A DNA stretch of 64,000 nt, taken from contig OW386285.2 of NCBI GenBank assembly GCA_936432065.2, forward strand, positions 183,334,301 to 183,398,300, given 5' to 3'. The notes under the pieces are model-generated. The model had not been told where the DNA came from and made no database searches. It was given only the letters and a program-made list of their open reading frames with translations. Source of the DNA: Rutpela maculata. Its lineage: Eukaryota; Arthropoda; Insecta; Coleoptera; Cerambycidae. Both the position numbers and the translations under genes were made by a program. This document shows, piece after piece, positions 51,460 to 62,975 of the stretch (positions are counted from its first letter, which is position 1; every line of letters starts with the position of its first letter).

Positions 51460-52225
51460 ACAGATTTTTTTAAACGTTTAGTTCCTATCTGGCCTTTTGG
51501 GAGCCTTTTGTGCCTGATTTGTACTAACCATTTTCGTGTTTATCAAATGGTTATCCAGGGCCCCTCAGTGGAAAACAAAAAAGAAAATTTCATGAAAATG
51601 AGCAATTTCAAACGTTTTGTTCCTATCTGGCGTCAAGTTAGACTTACGTTTTAAAGAAAAACATTCGACGGAAGCTTATCGCCAGACAAATTCCGTGGGC
51701 CGGAAGGCCCGAAATTTCAATCCGAAGTTGTAAGAAAAAATGGTCAAAATCAAACGATTTGGTTCTTATCTGGGAATTGTATATATAGATAAATAGATTA
51801 TAATTATCGCGATATAACAAACGCCAGACAAATTCCGAGGGCCCAACAATGAAAAAATTATTGTTCAAGTTGTCAACTATTCCGCGAAAATCAAACAATT
51901 TACATTCGTCTGGCATTTGTTTTTTTGTTAATATTAGGCAATAAGTAGTTTCAATTTAAGATTCCCAGACGAATTGGCTGGGTCCCCTGGATAGCCAGAC
52001 AAAAAGAAAAGCGCGAAAAAAATGCCATTTTTCAAACGATTTATTCCTGTCTGGCATTTGGATTTTAAAAAGATATGTTAATAAATAAGCCATATTTCTA
52101 GTCCCAGATAAAAAGCTTGGGCCCAGACGTAGATATGTTGAGCGAAAGTATCGAAAAATCAAAAAACAGTCGTGTAAAAATCGATGCATTTTCAAACGAT
52201 TTACACTCGTCTGGGATTTGTTTTT
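51460..52225. repeat. ~140-bp periodic repeats, left arm of G
   Basis: The word CAAACGWTTWRTTCCTRTCTGG occurs in variants near 51475, 51612, 51750, 51893, 52035 and 52195, about 140 bp apart. Unit identity is moderate. Confidence 0.75.
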
Positions 52226-52329
52226 TTAAAAAGATATGTTAATAAACAAACCATATTTCAAGTGCCAGACAAAAATCTGGGGCGCAGCTGTAGATATATC
52301 GCAAATTTTGAGGTTCTACAGTTGGCAAC

Positions 52330-53720
52330 TTTTTAATCCTGGCTCCTACGCCAAAAGACTAGCTAATTTAAATAGAATAAAATTTGCTAAAACTCTTTTT
52401 TTAATTTTTTGAATTCCGACAAAAAGGAAGGAATTAGAGGGGGGCGGGATTTGGGACTTTTTTTTCGGTAAAATTTCTCCATTTTGTCACCGTAATTAAT
52501 CGGTAATTAATTGAAATCGATCTCATATATGATGTTCACTTAATATCATGTACTACTTTGACGCTCCGTTAATCTCGGTCCTTCGAAACAAAAGTTTCTG
52601 AGAAAAAATATTTTTTTTAGATTTACATACATTATAAGAAATCGTGTAATTTCCTACATTTCCTCGAATATCTCGATAATTATTGTTTTTTTCGAAAAAT
52701 TTGTAGATAGCTTATGTAAAGAGAATTGATTGAGCTTTCCGACACTTTCTTTATTTTTTCTCTAACATAAAGAGCAAAAGACCAAATATGCAGACGTCTC
52801 AAAGCCAACCGCCACCCAGTCTATTAATTAGGGTGAAGACATACCGCTAGGCTAAAGTACACCATCTGTGGGTCCCCACGGGAGACTAGTTTCTCGATCT
52901 GACGTCACAGTGCTTTTCGTGAGGAGTAGCGAGGATTTCAACTTTAATTATTTATTGCAAAGTAAGTACTGCGATTTAAGAGCTGATATTCGATGTGGCG
53001 TGTTTTTATACATAAACACACACTTTAATGAAATACAAAAAAAATGGGCAAGTTCCCCATTAGCAAACGATAAATAAAAATCACTCCGGGACGAGCGGGT
53101 AGTATAAAAAGCAGCGTCGCTTGAAAACAATGCATACCATATATGTTTCTACCACATCACATCTTACGTGTCTTATGTCGCGTGCATTAAAATGAGAGAA
53201 GAAATCACTTTCGTGTGGATGACTACCTACGCCAAGGGAGAATGAAACAGGTACGGACTTACGAGGACTCTCAGTTTCTATGGTGTAGTGCAGAGTTGTA
53301 AATTATATATTAATATGTAATAATTTATATTTGTCCTTTTGCTAGTATGTAACTTATTTATTGTAAATATTATTCGATCGAGGGATTATGAATGTGAAAG
53401 TGACAGTTATATTGATTCCAATGATAAAGAAAATCAAATTCTAAATGAGTTTCAAGTGAGAAAAAAACGGCATTTCAAGGGCGGATCTGGACCTTGAGCT
53501 TGGGGGGGAGGGGGTAACGTAGCCGCGTGTTGAAAATAACAAAAATGTTTTTCCTCGGGAAAAAATCTCAAAAAAAAAATTATAAACACAACTAAATATA
53601 TTCAAAAATATAAAATAAAATAATAAAAATTATGAAATTTTAAAATGAAAGTTGATTGTTTACGGAATCTTGTTACCCTGTTACCCCCCATAAATCCGCG
53701 CTTGCGGCATTTAAGTAGTG
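52330..53720. other. Core of element G, no recognised gene
   Basis: Less AT-rich than the arms. Short frames lack domains. TCCTACGCCAA recurs as CTACGCCAAG near 53227. I see no transposase, so G is non-autonomous or its gene is decayed. Confidence 0.5.
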
Positions 53721-53774
53721 ACGCGAAACAAATTTGTTTAAATGTGTATAATACTGTTTTACAATGACAAGCTA

Positions 53775-54836
53775 ATGAAATGCCAGACGAGTGTGAATCG
53801 TTTGAAAATGCATCGATTTTTACACGACTGTTTTTTGATTTTTCGATATTTTCACTCAACATATCTACGGCTGGGCCCAAGCTTTTTGTCTGGGACTTGA
53901 AATATGGTTTATTTATTACCATATCTTTTTAAAATCCAAATGCCGGACAGGAATAAATCGTTTGAAAAAATGGCTTTTTTTTGTTCACTTCTTTTAAGAT
54001 TTAAAATATGTTTGGCCCACGCTTTTTGTCTGGGACTTGAAATATGGTTTATTTATTACCATATCTTTTTAAAATCCAAATGCCAGACAGGAATAAATCG
54101 TTTGAAAAAATGGGTTTTTTTTCGTGCACTTCTTTTAAGATTTAAAATATGTTTGGCCCACGCTTTTTGTCTGGGACTTGAAATATGGTTTAGTTATTAT
54201 CATATCTTTTTAAAATCCAAATGCCAGACAGGAATAAATCGTTTGAAAAAATGGCTTTTTTTCGTGCACTTCTTTTAAGATTTAAAATATGTTTGGCCCA
54301 CTAAAAATGTCTGTGAATGATACAATACATTTTCGTTTTGGTTAATTTTTACAGAAAAAATCATTTCACATGAGAACCAATCGTTTGATTTTCGCGGAAT
54401 AGTTGACAACTTGAACAATAATTTTTTCACTGTTGGGCCCTCGGAATTTGTCTGGCGTTTGTTATATCGCGATAATTATAATCTATTTATCTATATATAC
54501 AATTCCCAGATAAGAACCAAATCGTTTGATTTTGACCATTTTTTCTTACAACTTCGGATTGAAATTTCGGGCCTTCCGGCCCACGGAATTTGTCTGGCGA
54601 TAAGCTTCCGTCGAATGTTTTTCTTTAAAACGTAAGTCTAACTTGACGCCAGATTGGAACAAAACGTTTGAAATTGCTCATTTTCATGAAATTTTCTTTT
54701 TTGTTTTCCACTGAGGGGCCCTGGATAACCATTTGATAAACACGAAAATGGTTAGTACAAATCAGGCACAAAAGGCTCTCAAAAGGCCAGATAGGAACCA
54801 AACGTTTAAAAAAATCTGTCACTATCCCACGGTCTA
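53775..54836. repeat. ~140-bp periodic repeats, right arm of G
   Basis: CCAGACAGGAATAAATCGTT and variants start near 53779, 53940, 54081, 54222, 54371, 54506, 54645 and 54790. The three units from 53881 to 54301 are almost identical, showing recent local amplification; the others are older. Confidence 0.85.
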
Positions 54837-55537
54837 AATAGAAAGAAGTCAAATTACAGGACAGAAATGCTGATGATTTTATAAATTTTGCAAAATCTTG
54901 TATGACAGAGTATATGTGCAAGGAGGCAGAAAAAAATACTAGGAGCCAAAGTGAATCAAATGACTGGTATGAACTTAGATTTGGTAGGATAACAGCCTCA
55001 AAAATTAATGAAGCTGCAAATTGTCGTGTTTTGGATGGGACATTAACAGAGATTATTATGGGTGCCTCAAAGGTACCTGAAACAGTTGCAATTTCTAGGG
55101 AAAAAGTTTTGGAAGACTCGGTTAGGAAAGAAGTGTATGTAAAAAGAAATATTTGTATTGAGAAAACTGGTTTATTTCTATGCCATCAATTTCCCATTTT
55201 TGGTGCTTCCCCTGATGGTGTTTCAGCCACGTATTGCATCGAAATTAAATGTCCCAGCAAAGAAAAAACTCGACGGTTTTTTCTATGTGCGTAATGGACA
55301 AATAAATAAAAAATATTTGTATAAGCTACAGATACAAATGTTTTTCTGTCAAAGGGAAAAAGGATTATTTTGTGTGGCTTCACCCAATTTTGAAAGAAAT
55401 AAGGAAGTACAAATTTTTGATGTAACTTTCAACAAAAACCAATGTCTGGATATAATGATGAAAGCTACCAATTTTTGGAAGACAGCTATATATCCTGGTT
55501 TGTCGAAGATATAGCGTTTCAAGTAGTAACTGTTATA

Positions 55538-57712
55538 CAGGGTGGTCCGTAAGTAATGGTCCATAGAGCAACGGTGGGTTTCTGAAATTAAAATATTACG
55601 ATTTAACTAAACTTACCTTAGTACAAAAGTTGATATTAACAGAGATACAGGGTGTTAAAGTCAATATTATATTTTTAATTTTCTCATATAACTTTTGAAG
55701 TTTTTCAAGTATTGTTGTGAAAATTGGTGAATGGGGGTTTTTGATATGAAAAATTCAAATCTGTTCCTATTTATTGTGTAGATCCTAGAGGGCGCCACAT
55801 AAGCATTGTTTTAGATGTAAATGTACTATTAACTTTTTTAGCAGTAACGTTATCACTTTTTTTATTAAAAAATCCTAAACCTATCTCATTTTAGCAAAAA
55901 AAAAGTATACTTGTCATTAGTCTTAGAAATTGACCGTTTTCGAGAAAATCGCATTTTAACATTCACCCTCATGAATCATTATAAGAAATATTTAACGTAG
56001 TAGGCGGCGATACCAACAATACTTTTGACATTTAAAAATTGTCGTGACATTCATTTTTTGCAATTTTATTTATCTATTTTTCTTAATATCAGTTAATTAA
56101 CGAAAATCAGAACATGCCGAGACATAATAATTATTTAAACTCAGATATGAGAGATATGGTTAAAATTTATTGTCAACTGAATTACAACGTGAATATTTGC
56201 GAAAATTTCCAAACAAATTACAACCTGATCGTAGACTATTTCAAAATCTGTTCAGAAATTTAGGCGAAAGTGGTTCATTTCGTCCTAAACGTGATAATTT
56301 AGGTCGACCGAAAATTATTACGCCTGACCAAGAAGAAGAAATATTAGTTCGCATTGCAGATGATCCACAAGTTAGTACAAGACGATTATGTGCAGCTACA
56401 GGAATCAGTAAAACTTCCATTCTAAAAATATTGCATGCAGAAAAATACCATCTATTCCATTTTACGCCAGTTCAAAATTTATTGCCTGCCGATCTTCCAC
56501 TGAGATATCAGTTTGCAAGTGATATTCGGAATAGATAAAATATTGACTACTCATTCGTCAACAGAATATTATTTACAGATGAAGCTGCATTTACCGGTCG
56601 AGGCATCTTCAATTTAAGAAATAACCATTTTTGGGAAGTTGAAAATCCTCATATAAAGCGAGAACGACATTTTCAACATGAGTTCAAAATCAATGTTTGG
56701 TGTGGGATCATTGGGGGCCGTTTTCTAGGACCACATGAATTGCCAAGAAATTTAAATGGTAACAATTATTTACATTTTTAACAAAATGACAAAATATGTT
56801 GTTTATGCAGATTAGTGCTCCGCCACATGTTTCCAATCGAGTATTCGGTATATGGGGCGCAATGATCTTGTTTACAAAAATCCTATAAATACCCACGCAC
56901 AACTTTGGCAAGAAATCAATGCAGCAGCAGCCTTTTCTGATCCAATGGTATTATTTAATATGAGGCGATCTTTTATGAACCGTATGGATAAGTGTATCGA
57001 GGAAAATGGTGGACATATTGAACATTAATTTACTCTGAAATAATAATATCTTTTGTTGAGTTTCCTTTGCCATTCTGTTTTTTATTCGTTGAACCCTTGT
57101 TTAAATCATAATTTTGTTTAATTAAATTTTGTCTTCATTGCTTTTCAAATAAAATTAATTAACTTGATAATTCGTGCTTTAATTCTACCTAATAGTGTCA
57201 ACATTACAATTTTTAAATGTCAAAAGTATTGTTGGTATCGGCGCCTACTACGTTAAATATTTCTTATAATGATTCATGAGGGTGAATGTTAAAATGCGAT
57301 TTTCTTGAAAACTGTAAATTTCTAAGACTAATGACAAGTATACTTCTTTTTCGCTAAAATGAGATAGGTTTAGGATTTTTTAATAAAAGAGGGGGGTAAC
57401 AGTGCGGGTAAAAAATTTAAGAGTACACGTACACATTAAACAACGCTTATGTGGCGCCCTCTAGGATCTACACAAAAAATGGGAGCAGATTTGAATTTCT
57501 CATCTCAAAAAACCCCCACTCACCAATTTTCACAACAATACTTGAAAAACTTCAAAAGTTGTATGAGAAAATTAGAAATATAATATTGACTTTAACACTC
57601 TGTATCTCTGTTAATATAAATTTTTGTACTAAGGTAAGTTTAGTTAAATCGTAATATTTAAATGTCAGAAGCCCACTGTTGCTCTATGGACCATTACTTA
57701 AGGACCACCCTG
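55538..57712 (+). mobile_element. Element F: Tc3-like Tc1/mariner transposon
   Basis: TA-flanked (55536-55537, 57713-57714). Ends CAGGGTGGTCCGTAAGTAAT and its complement. Terminal inverted repeats are ~510 bp (to ~56045 and from ~57207), long as in Tc3. It holds a broken transposase. It sits just past the stop of the SWIM-YqaJ gene. Confidence 0.92.
56114..57028 (+). pseudogene. Tc1/mariner transposase, broken
   Basis: Cut-and-paste transposase remnant. It starts MPRHNNYLNSDMRDMVKIY, shifts frame near 56175, and continues with an N-terminal helix-turn-helix region (GRPKIITPDQEEEI, then RRLCAATGISKTSILKIL). A TAA at 56536-56538 interrupts it. Beyond that RILFTDEAAFTGRG carries the first catalytic aspartate, followed by KINVWCGIIGGRFLGP. 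The segment around the second acid reads QISAPPH where QDGAPPH would be expected, so the aspartate is lost, and the stretch bearing the third acid is deleted. The C-terminus (NPINTHAQLWQEI to the stop at 57026) is preserved. It cannot be active. Confidence 0.88.
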
Positions 57713-57714
57713 TA

Positions 57715-57989
57715 TAGTGACTATTGCTAATGCTGATGAACTTCTGCATAACGCGAAAATAGTTCTGGTCCTATGTAAATTCTAAAAGAAACAGGGGCTC
57801 TATATTTTAACGTTTTTATTCAGTTTCTTTACATACCTAATTAGTTTTATAAATTCAGCAGGTATGAAATACTTATACCTATAAATATATTATTATATAT
57901 TAGTACAGTAACTTTGGAATAATGTCATATGATTTAGATTTCATTCATTTTTGGTAACTTAATAGTAAATGCATCAAATAAAAGTTTCT
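57715..57989. other. ISL2EU-like intergenic remainder
   Basis: AT-rich sequence following element F, probably the 3' flank of the SWIM-YqaJ gene. No frame. Confidence 0.5.
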
Positions 57990-58563
57990 GTATTTTGCGG
58001 GGGCTTGCGAATTTCTAGGGCAAGGGCCGCTGGACGAAGAGGCTAATCCCGGTAGTAAAAAGATGGGACGCATGGAGAGGTAGGATATTACCTCACCCAG
58101 GCACTATCCAGTCACGGCAATTTTCGCACATACGTCAGGCATTGGCAAGGTAGAAGATGATGAGTACGTGTACTGTGGAGAAACACACCATCTTCTGGTG
58201 CCCCAGAAGGGCTGCCCCCAGAGCCGTGTACCAGGACAAGTTAGGCACAATACTTGAAGTTGAGAACCTGACTGTCTTGATGCTCGAGGGAGAAGAAAAT
58301 TGGAACAATATAGCAGGCGTGCTATCAAATCTACTAAGAGACAAGAAAGACGAAGAAAGGAATGAAGCTTGGTTACCCTAGTGAAGCAAATGACCAGGAG
58401 CCCTCCTCCCTCTGAAATAATGCGCGAGCGGTTCCAGAGAGAGGGTGTGTAGAAGATTGGAGGAGTTTTAGCCAGGTAGGAGTCCGGCACTCCCAGTAGC
58501 ATAAGACCCAAGCTCCGGGGTCCATGTAGGATTTCCCCTCTACCAAAAAAAAAAAAGAAAAGG
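57990..58563 (+). pseudogene. R1-like LINE 3' fragment
   Basis: GC-rich block on the plus strand. Frames encode the C-terminal cysteine-rich end of a non-LTR ORF2: SHGNFRTYVRHWQG, then EYVYCGE, a frameshift, and HTIFWCPRRAAPRAVY, ending ERNEAWLP at a stop at 58381. The 3' UTR has GAGTCCGGCACTCCCAG and GATTTCCCCTCTACC, then an A-rich tail (58546-58560), a style seen in R1-type elements. 5'-truncated; inserted in the ISL2EU-like element. Clade is an inference. Confidence 0.75.
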
Positions 58564-58989
58564 TGATGCCACCCCTTTTCAGACACTGGAAAAAAACTTT
58601 GGAGTTGAAAGACAATCAAATTTTGAGACGCAAAAGCTCTACAACTTTTCATATAAATTGATGTTATAATTTTTTATTATAGTTTAAATGTATCCAGATC
58701 ATATAAAAACTGGATATAATTCCTTTTACTGCAGTAATAATGCATAAGGAAAAATTAACGTTTCATATGAGATTATTCCAAAATTTTTACATATTTTTTA
58801 CCTCTATATTATATATTTTGTAATAAAAATTATTTATAAAAATGATTGTTTTGTCATACACTTAACAGATTTAATGAAAATCACAAAAACACAGTATTGT
58901 AACAATGTTATTCTTTGTACTTTATAAAAACCATGTTAACAATATTAGTTAGTCTCCTCTTTTGTACTTGAATTCTTTTACTGAACCTA
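58564..58989. other. No gene seen
   Basis: AT-rich remainder of the ISL2EU-like element between the R1-like fragment and the hAT-type MITE. Confidence 0.5.
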
Positions 58990-58997
58990 ATTAAAAT

Positions 58998-59254
58998 CAG
59001 TGGCGCAGCCAGAAAATTCATCTTGGGGGGGATGGAGAAGCGGCCTCCCCGGAGGATGAGAAAACTTTTCAGAAAATGGTTGAAAACAGATGTGTATAGA
59101 TTCCTCTACTAGATAATATTTCCATTAATTAGAAAATATTTATTTCAAAGTATAATTTGGATACTGCTTTGTACTGATAGAGATTATGTTTCTTTATTTT
59201 TTGGTTCATGGAAGACGGCTTGGGGGGTGCACGGGCCCCCTGGCTGCGCGCCTG
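58998..59254. mobile_element. 257-bp hAT-type MITE
   Basis: TIR CAGTGGCGCAGCCAG (58998-59012) against CAGGCGCGCAGCCAG in reverse (59240-59254). ATTAAAAT (58990-58997) and ATCAAAAC (59255-59262) are a likely 8-bp duplication differing by two transitions. GGGGGG runs lie inside both ends. No coding. Confidence 0.8.
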
Positions 59255-59311
59255 ATCAAAACTATTTATATTGTAAATTTAAGAAAATATCGAAATAAAA
59301 CACAATACTGA

Positions 59312-61036
59312 TTATTTAGTAAGAGGTTCTTGAAGATTGATAAGACCACAAGCTATTATTAAAATATGGTTCATTAAATATAATAAATTATTGTTAACAC
59401 ATGAATGCATATGTAACATTTCAAATTCCCTAAGCCTTCGTATAATTCTTTCAATGTGTATTCGAAGAGACGCTATTCTTTTTGCTACTTTCACTTCTTC
59501 TTTTGAACTCTTCGTTTTTGCACTTACAGAGGTAGCGTACAATTTTTTTTATCTAAAATTCCACTAATCTGTTTGAAACCTCTATCTGCCATTATAGACA
59601 CATTAGTTGGTATAAAATTTATGTAGCCACTATCTTCTATTATGTTTTTATCTGATATTCTACCCCCAAATCCACCTGATATAAAATTAATAAAACCGTT
59701 TGGTGTACTACTTATTAAAAATTTTAATGTATTACACTTTTTATATTCAGACCAAGTTAAACTTTGCTTTAGCGGATTTGTGGGTTTTTCAATTTCTATT
59801 TCGAGGCAGTCTATAATTGAAAATACATGACTATATCTTAATCTAAAAGGTATTGGCAAGAGTTTTTTAACTGTTTTTTCATCAGGATTAAATATAAAGC
59901 TTTGCATAATATTTGCTATTTTAGGAACTGATTTTGTAAAAATTCTCTATACGTTTGATACACTTATACCAAAATCATGTGCCAAACGAGTATACACATC
60001 GTTTTCTCTAATTTTTTTTAATGTTATAAGAATATCTATATATGAAATAGATTCCCAAGTCTCTATCAGTTTAACTAGTATATATACATTTTTTGGTATG
60101 CCTAAATAAAATCTAAAGTTTCTTTCAATTAACTGGACAGTGTTGTGTCTTCGGGTGTCTTGATGTACACTGTATTTATAATCATTTGACTCACTGCACG
60201 TTGATGATGATAATGGTATGTAAACCTCAGAAGAACTTGACGTTATTTTTGATGAAGACGACGTCGAAGGAGATGACGTAAATTTATACCTATCTTCGGG
60301 AATTATAATTCTGGTTGTCATAGTTCCAACAGAAGTATGTTCAACCATATCTGTATTTGTTTCCATGTTTGCAAGTTTTTTAATATTTACCACTTGGCTA
60401 CCAACATGTTTGATTGTCGGTTTCACTTGAACTGCAACATTTCTAATAGCACTATCAGTAATACGTGAAACTTTAAAAGTTCCTGAGGGAGACGCACTCT
60501 CAGTTATTATTTCACCAGATGATGTAGGACTGTCATTGTGAAATAATCGTCTCTTAGGTGTAACAACTTTAGGACTTAATTTTAATTGCTTTGATTGACA
60601 ACCAGATCTTACTGGTTTATCTAAAAATTCTGCTTTTCTTTTTCGAGCTGAATCACACAGCTGACTAGACAATTTTTGTTTTGAGGGACTACTTATGTAC
60701 CTATGCGGTACAACTTCAGGCTTTAAGTGGAGACTGGTTCCCATGATTTTATAATATGTCCAGTTGACACTGTCTTCTTGAAGCTGAAAACAATGAAATT
60801 CAATTATGCTAGGATGTGTATGTATATACATTTTTTTTTACAAAAAGGTGTATTCTTACATTAAAATGATCTTCACATACTCTATATCTTCCTGAATCCG
60901 GTATGTGGCTTATATTCAACGCCATAGCCCATGCTTTTCGAATGATTGGGTGTTTGGGTATTGAAATAAATAATTTAGAACTAGCGTTTACACTTGTATT
61001 TTTAAAAGATAGTACAATACAATGCCTTACAACCAT
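59312..61036 (-). pseudogene. THAP-domain DDE transposase of the ISL2EU-like element, broken
   Basis: Moves the element. Exon 1 (61036-60860) and exon 2 (from 60783) are joined across a 76-bp intron with GTAAG and TTTTCAG, giving CEDHFNLQEDSVNW. The N-terminus is a THAP zinc finger (VVRHCIVLSFKN, WAMALN, CEDHF, LKPEVVPHRY); the second cysteine is phenylalanine (SFKN), so zinc binding is doubtful. A low-complexity linker follows, then a helical DNA-binding region (FRFYLGIPKNVYILVKLIE). The catalytic domain shows aspartates in SIIDCLEIEI and MADRGF and a glutamate in RIHIERIIRRLREFEM, as in DDE_Tnp_4 families. A TAG at 59947-59949 (after SVSNV) and a frameshift near 59535 break it. It ends INLQEPLTK at 59312. 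It points toward the SWIM-YqaJ gene. Confidence 0.85.
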
Positions 61037-61479
61037 TTTTATACTTAGTCCAAATACGATTCACAATCAGAAATAAAAACACGAAACACTAGAAAACAAA
61101 ACTACATAAAACGAACTGATTTGATGAGGTTATGTTGTGTATCGAAAGCAGGGTGATTTAATACACCCTGATCGAAAGTGTCACACATCACTAGACTTAG
61201 AACTAACAAAGCTTGATGACATGCTGTCAATTCGGTAAAGGTAGAAAGAGACAAACACTTATACATCAATCTGGTCATATGTAGCCTCTACCAAGGGTGC
61301 TAGAATAAACTGATTGGTCATTCCTCTGAATGCGTCATCAGTGTAAAAATATTGCCGCCAATTTTAAATTCATATAACATAATAATTTTTTCTGTAGTAA
61401 ATAAGCAAATTTCGCAAAAAAGAAAAAATACGGGTGAGTTTTTTTAAAGAGAACTTCTCAAATATTCAATAAAAAAAAA

Positions 61480-61494
61480 ACGTGGGAAAGGCCC
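61480..61494. repeat. Right TIR of ISL2EU-like element
   Basis: Reverse complement of GGGCCTTTCCCACGT, followed by the AT target duplication at 61495-61496. Confidence 0.9.
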
Positions 61495-61496
61495 AT

Positions 61497-61764
61497 TAAA
61501 AAAGTTTTCAGGCAAATCCATTCAGGTCCAATCGATTTCCTAGTAACTTACTTTTTTCGTCTAACTGCACTCAGCTCTTAAAATTTAACATTTTTAAAAA
61601 CTAAATGAAATAACCAAAAAAATCAGAATGTGAAACATACATAATAATGTCCATTATCAGTATTTTATTATTTCTTTTTTTGGTAGGTACATAGTGTTTC
61701 TCCATTTTCACCCTAAGGTTCGTATATTAATTTTAAATTTCATGCACTAGACTAAGGGCAACAC
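61497..61764. other. Interspersed flank shared with 27418-27490
   Basis: Read in reverse, 61500-61580 matches the sequence next to foldback D1 (AATCGATTGGA, CGAAAAAAGTAAG). This is the host repeat into which the ISL2EU-like element inserted. No gene. Confidence 0.6.
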
Positions 61765-62095
61765 ATTATCATCTCTCTTTTTACGGTTTTTATTACATTA
61801 CAATTTAACAAATCGTCAGAAAGTATATTTTTTTGTACAGTTTTATTCGAAAATTTATACGAACATGTTGGTATTTTTGAGATGCGGTTACTAACACCGA
61901 AGATAATAAGGAAAATAGCTGAAAATTTTAGTTCTTCAACAATAACAGTTTAAATTTTAGGCGCAATGGACAGATTTAATCCAATACTTCTCATTGCACT
62001 TGATGTGACACACCTAAAACAAATTAAAACCATAGAATCGCTGCGGCTAAACAATTCGATTCAAAATTTATTTTGACTCCACTATTACAGTAGCA
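61765..62095. repeat. Right arm of foldback family D (D3, partial)
   Basis: GATAATAAGGAAAATAGC, ATGGACAGATTTAATCCAA and ATTTTGACTCCACTA match the outer right arm of D1. The opposite arm is not found here. Confidence 0.75.
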
Positions 62096-62158
62096 AATGT
62101 GACATGTCGTAAAATAGTAAAATAATCACAGATTGGACCAATAAGTTGATAATAAGTT

Positions 62159-62438
62159 TGGCAACCTTGGTATGGTTCAGGATGTTGCATTCAATATGTA
62201 AAATTATACATTTTGGCTCAGGTTAATACGAAAAGTATAACTGGTTCAGCATGGTGCTGTTAATGTGTTGATATACAATTTTTTTATTTATAGAAATATC
62301 GGAGTATATATTACAGAATAGGTTCTCCCATCCCATACATACACCCGAATATGCAATTATTTTTTTTCTACCTACTTTATAAATAGATGGATCAGGATAG
62401 TATGAATTGTATACTGGTTCAGGTTTGATAGAAAGATC
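62159..62438. repeat. Module M4 right end: CTGAACC words
   Basis: TGGCAAC (reverse of GTTGCCA) at 62159-62165, then GGTTCAG at 62174, 62243 and 62416, and GGCTCAGG near 62216. The last is in GGTTCAGGTTTGATAGAAAG, shared with 41755-41774 at the other end of M4. The first word lies 8 bp from the GTTGCCA motif, as at M2 and M3 left ends. Confidence 0.72.
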
Positions 62439-62458
62439 TATATATATATATATATATA
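62439..62458. repeat. (TA)n microsatellite, tract 5
   Basis: 20 bp of TA repeat at the right boundary of M4. No word cluster is recognised on its right side. Confidence 0.9.
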
Positions 62459-62970
62459 AGGAGGGGGGATGGTCTGATCTTCACCAAATTTAAGCTGGAG
62501 GTTTCTTTAATATTAACTAATTGATTAAGTGGTCAAAAAAAAATTAAAACTGCAAATTTGACCCTTAAAATGTCCAAAAATCCCCTTTTCGTCCAATAAA
62601 ACACGGTTCCACCTCTATTTGGAAATCAAGATTTTAGGGTTTTGTTATACTCGCCATGACAAACAATTTCCGCCGGGTCTGCATCCATCTTAAAAAACCC
62701 AACCTCGCTATTTTATTGACTAAATCGACTCCACTATAATAATAATGCCTAATAATAATAAGAATTATAAAAATAAACAGTAAACACATTTAGTTTTTAA
62801 AAGTTTATTGAACAAAAATACAAAAGTTTGTGTACTTAATAAAAAAACATAAATGTGCAGCGGGCCACTGCAAAAACTCGTTTTTTTTTTAACTTTTCAG
62901 GTTCATTTTAAACTATGCAACTGTAAAATTCTGCTCTAATGTATTCTTGTTTGTTAAACCACATACGCAT
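62459..62970. other. No gene seen
   Basis: AT-rich sequence to the right of the last TA tract. None of the module words recur here. Confidence 0.5.
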
Positions 62971-62975
62971 GTTCT

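Larger units (their letters stand above)
51443..54836. mobile_element. Element G: 3.4-kb palindromic element in the SWIM-YqaJ gene
   Basis: Ends TAGACCGTGGGATAGTGACA and its complement, flanked by AAT on both sides (51440-51442, 54837-54839), a 3-bp duplication that keeps the interrupted gene in frame. The arms (51443-52225 and 53775-54836) are inverted copies made of ~140-bp periodic units. The core (52330-53720) has no recognised gene. A 3-bp duplication would suit a PIF/Harbinger-type mechanism, but no transposase is present. Confidence 0.85.
50158..55514 (+). pseudogene. SWIM zinc finger + YqaJ-type recombinase gene, broken
   Basis: Accessory gene of the transposon, probably a nuclease acting with the transposase. 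Exon 1 is 50158-50285, intron 50286-50393 (GTAAG...TAG), exon 2 50394-50590, intron 50591-51148 (GTAAAT, long pyrimidine tract, AAG), exon 3 from 51149. The splices join VKTKRSAKE and CAASEGGCKHG, restoring a SWIM finger with CECKDC and CKH. Exon 3 is split by element G and resumes at 54840. There SNDWYELRFGRITASKI, GASPDGV and CIEIKCPSKEK mark a YqaJ-like nuclease domain, ending QIQMFF...TAIYPG. Lesions: TGA at 51235-51237 where tryptophan is likely, a TAG at the G junction if a 3-bp duplication is removed, and a frameshift near 55260. The function of the family is known only by inference. Confidence 0.8.
49141..61494. mobile_element. ISL2EU/IS4EU-like DNA transposon with nested insertions
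   Basis: TIR GGGCCTTTCCCACGT at 49141-49155, matched inverted at 61480-61494, flanked by AT on both sides (49139-49140, 61495-61496). It carries two convergent genes: SWIM+YqaJ on plus (50158-55514) and THAP+DDE transposase on minus (61036-59312). That gene pair is, to my knowledge, typical of ISL2EU elements. Nested inside are G (51443-54836), F (55538-57712), an R1-like fragment and a hAT-type MITE. Subtracting G and F leaves about 6.8 kb. A paralogous empty site occurs at 27455-27500. Confidence 0.85.

Noticed and set aside
58104..58652. 182-residue minus-strand frame
   Set aside because: Opposite the R1-like coding fragment, whose plus-strand frame has the expected cysteine-rich motifs and stop.
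49141..61494. ISL2EU-like element as the coding core of module M4
   Set aside because: It has its own TIRs, an AT duplication and a paralogous empty site, so it is a later passenger and not the source of the module's words.
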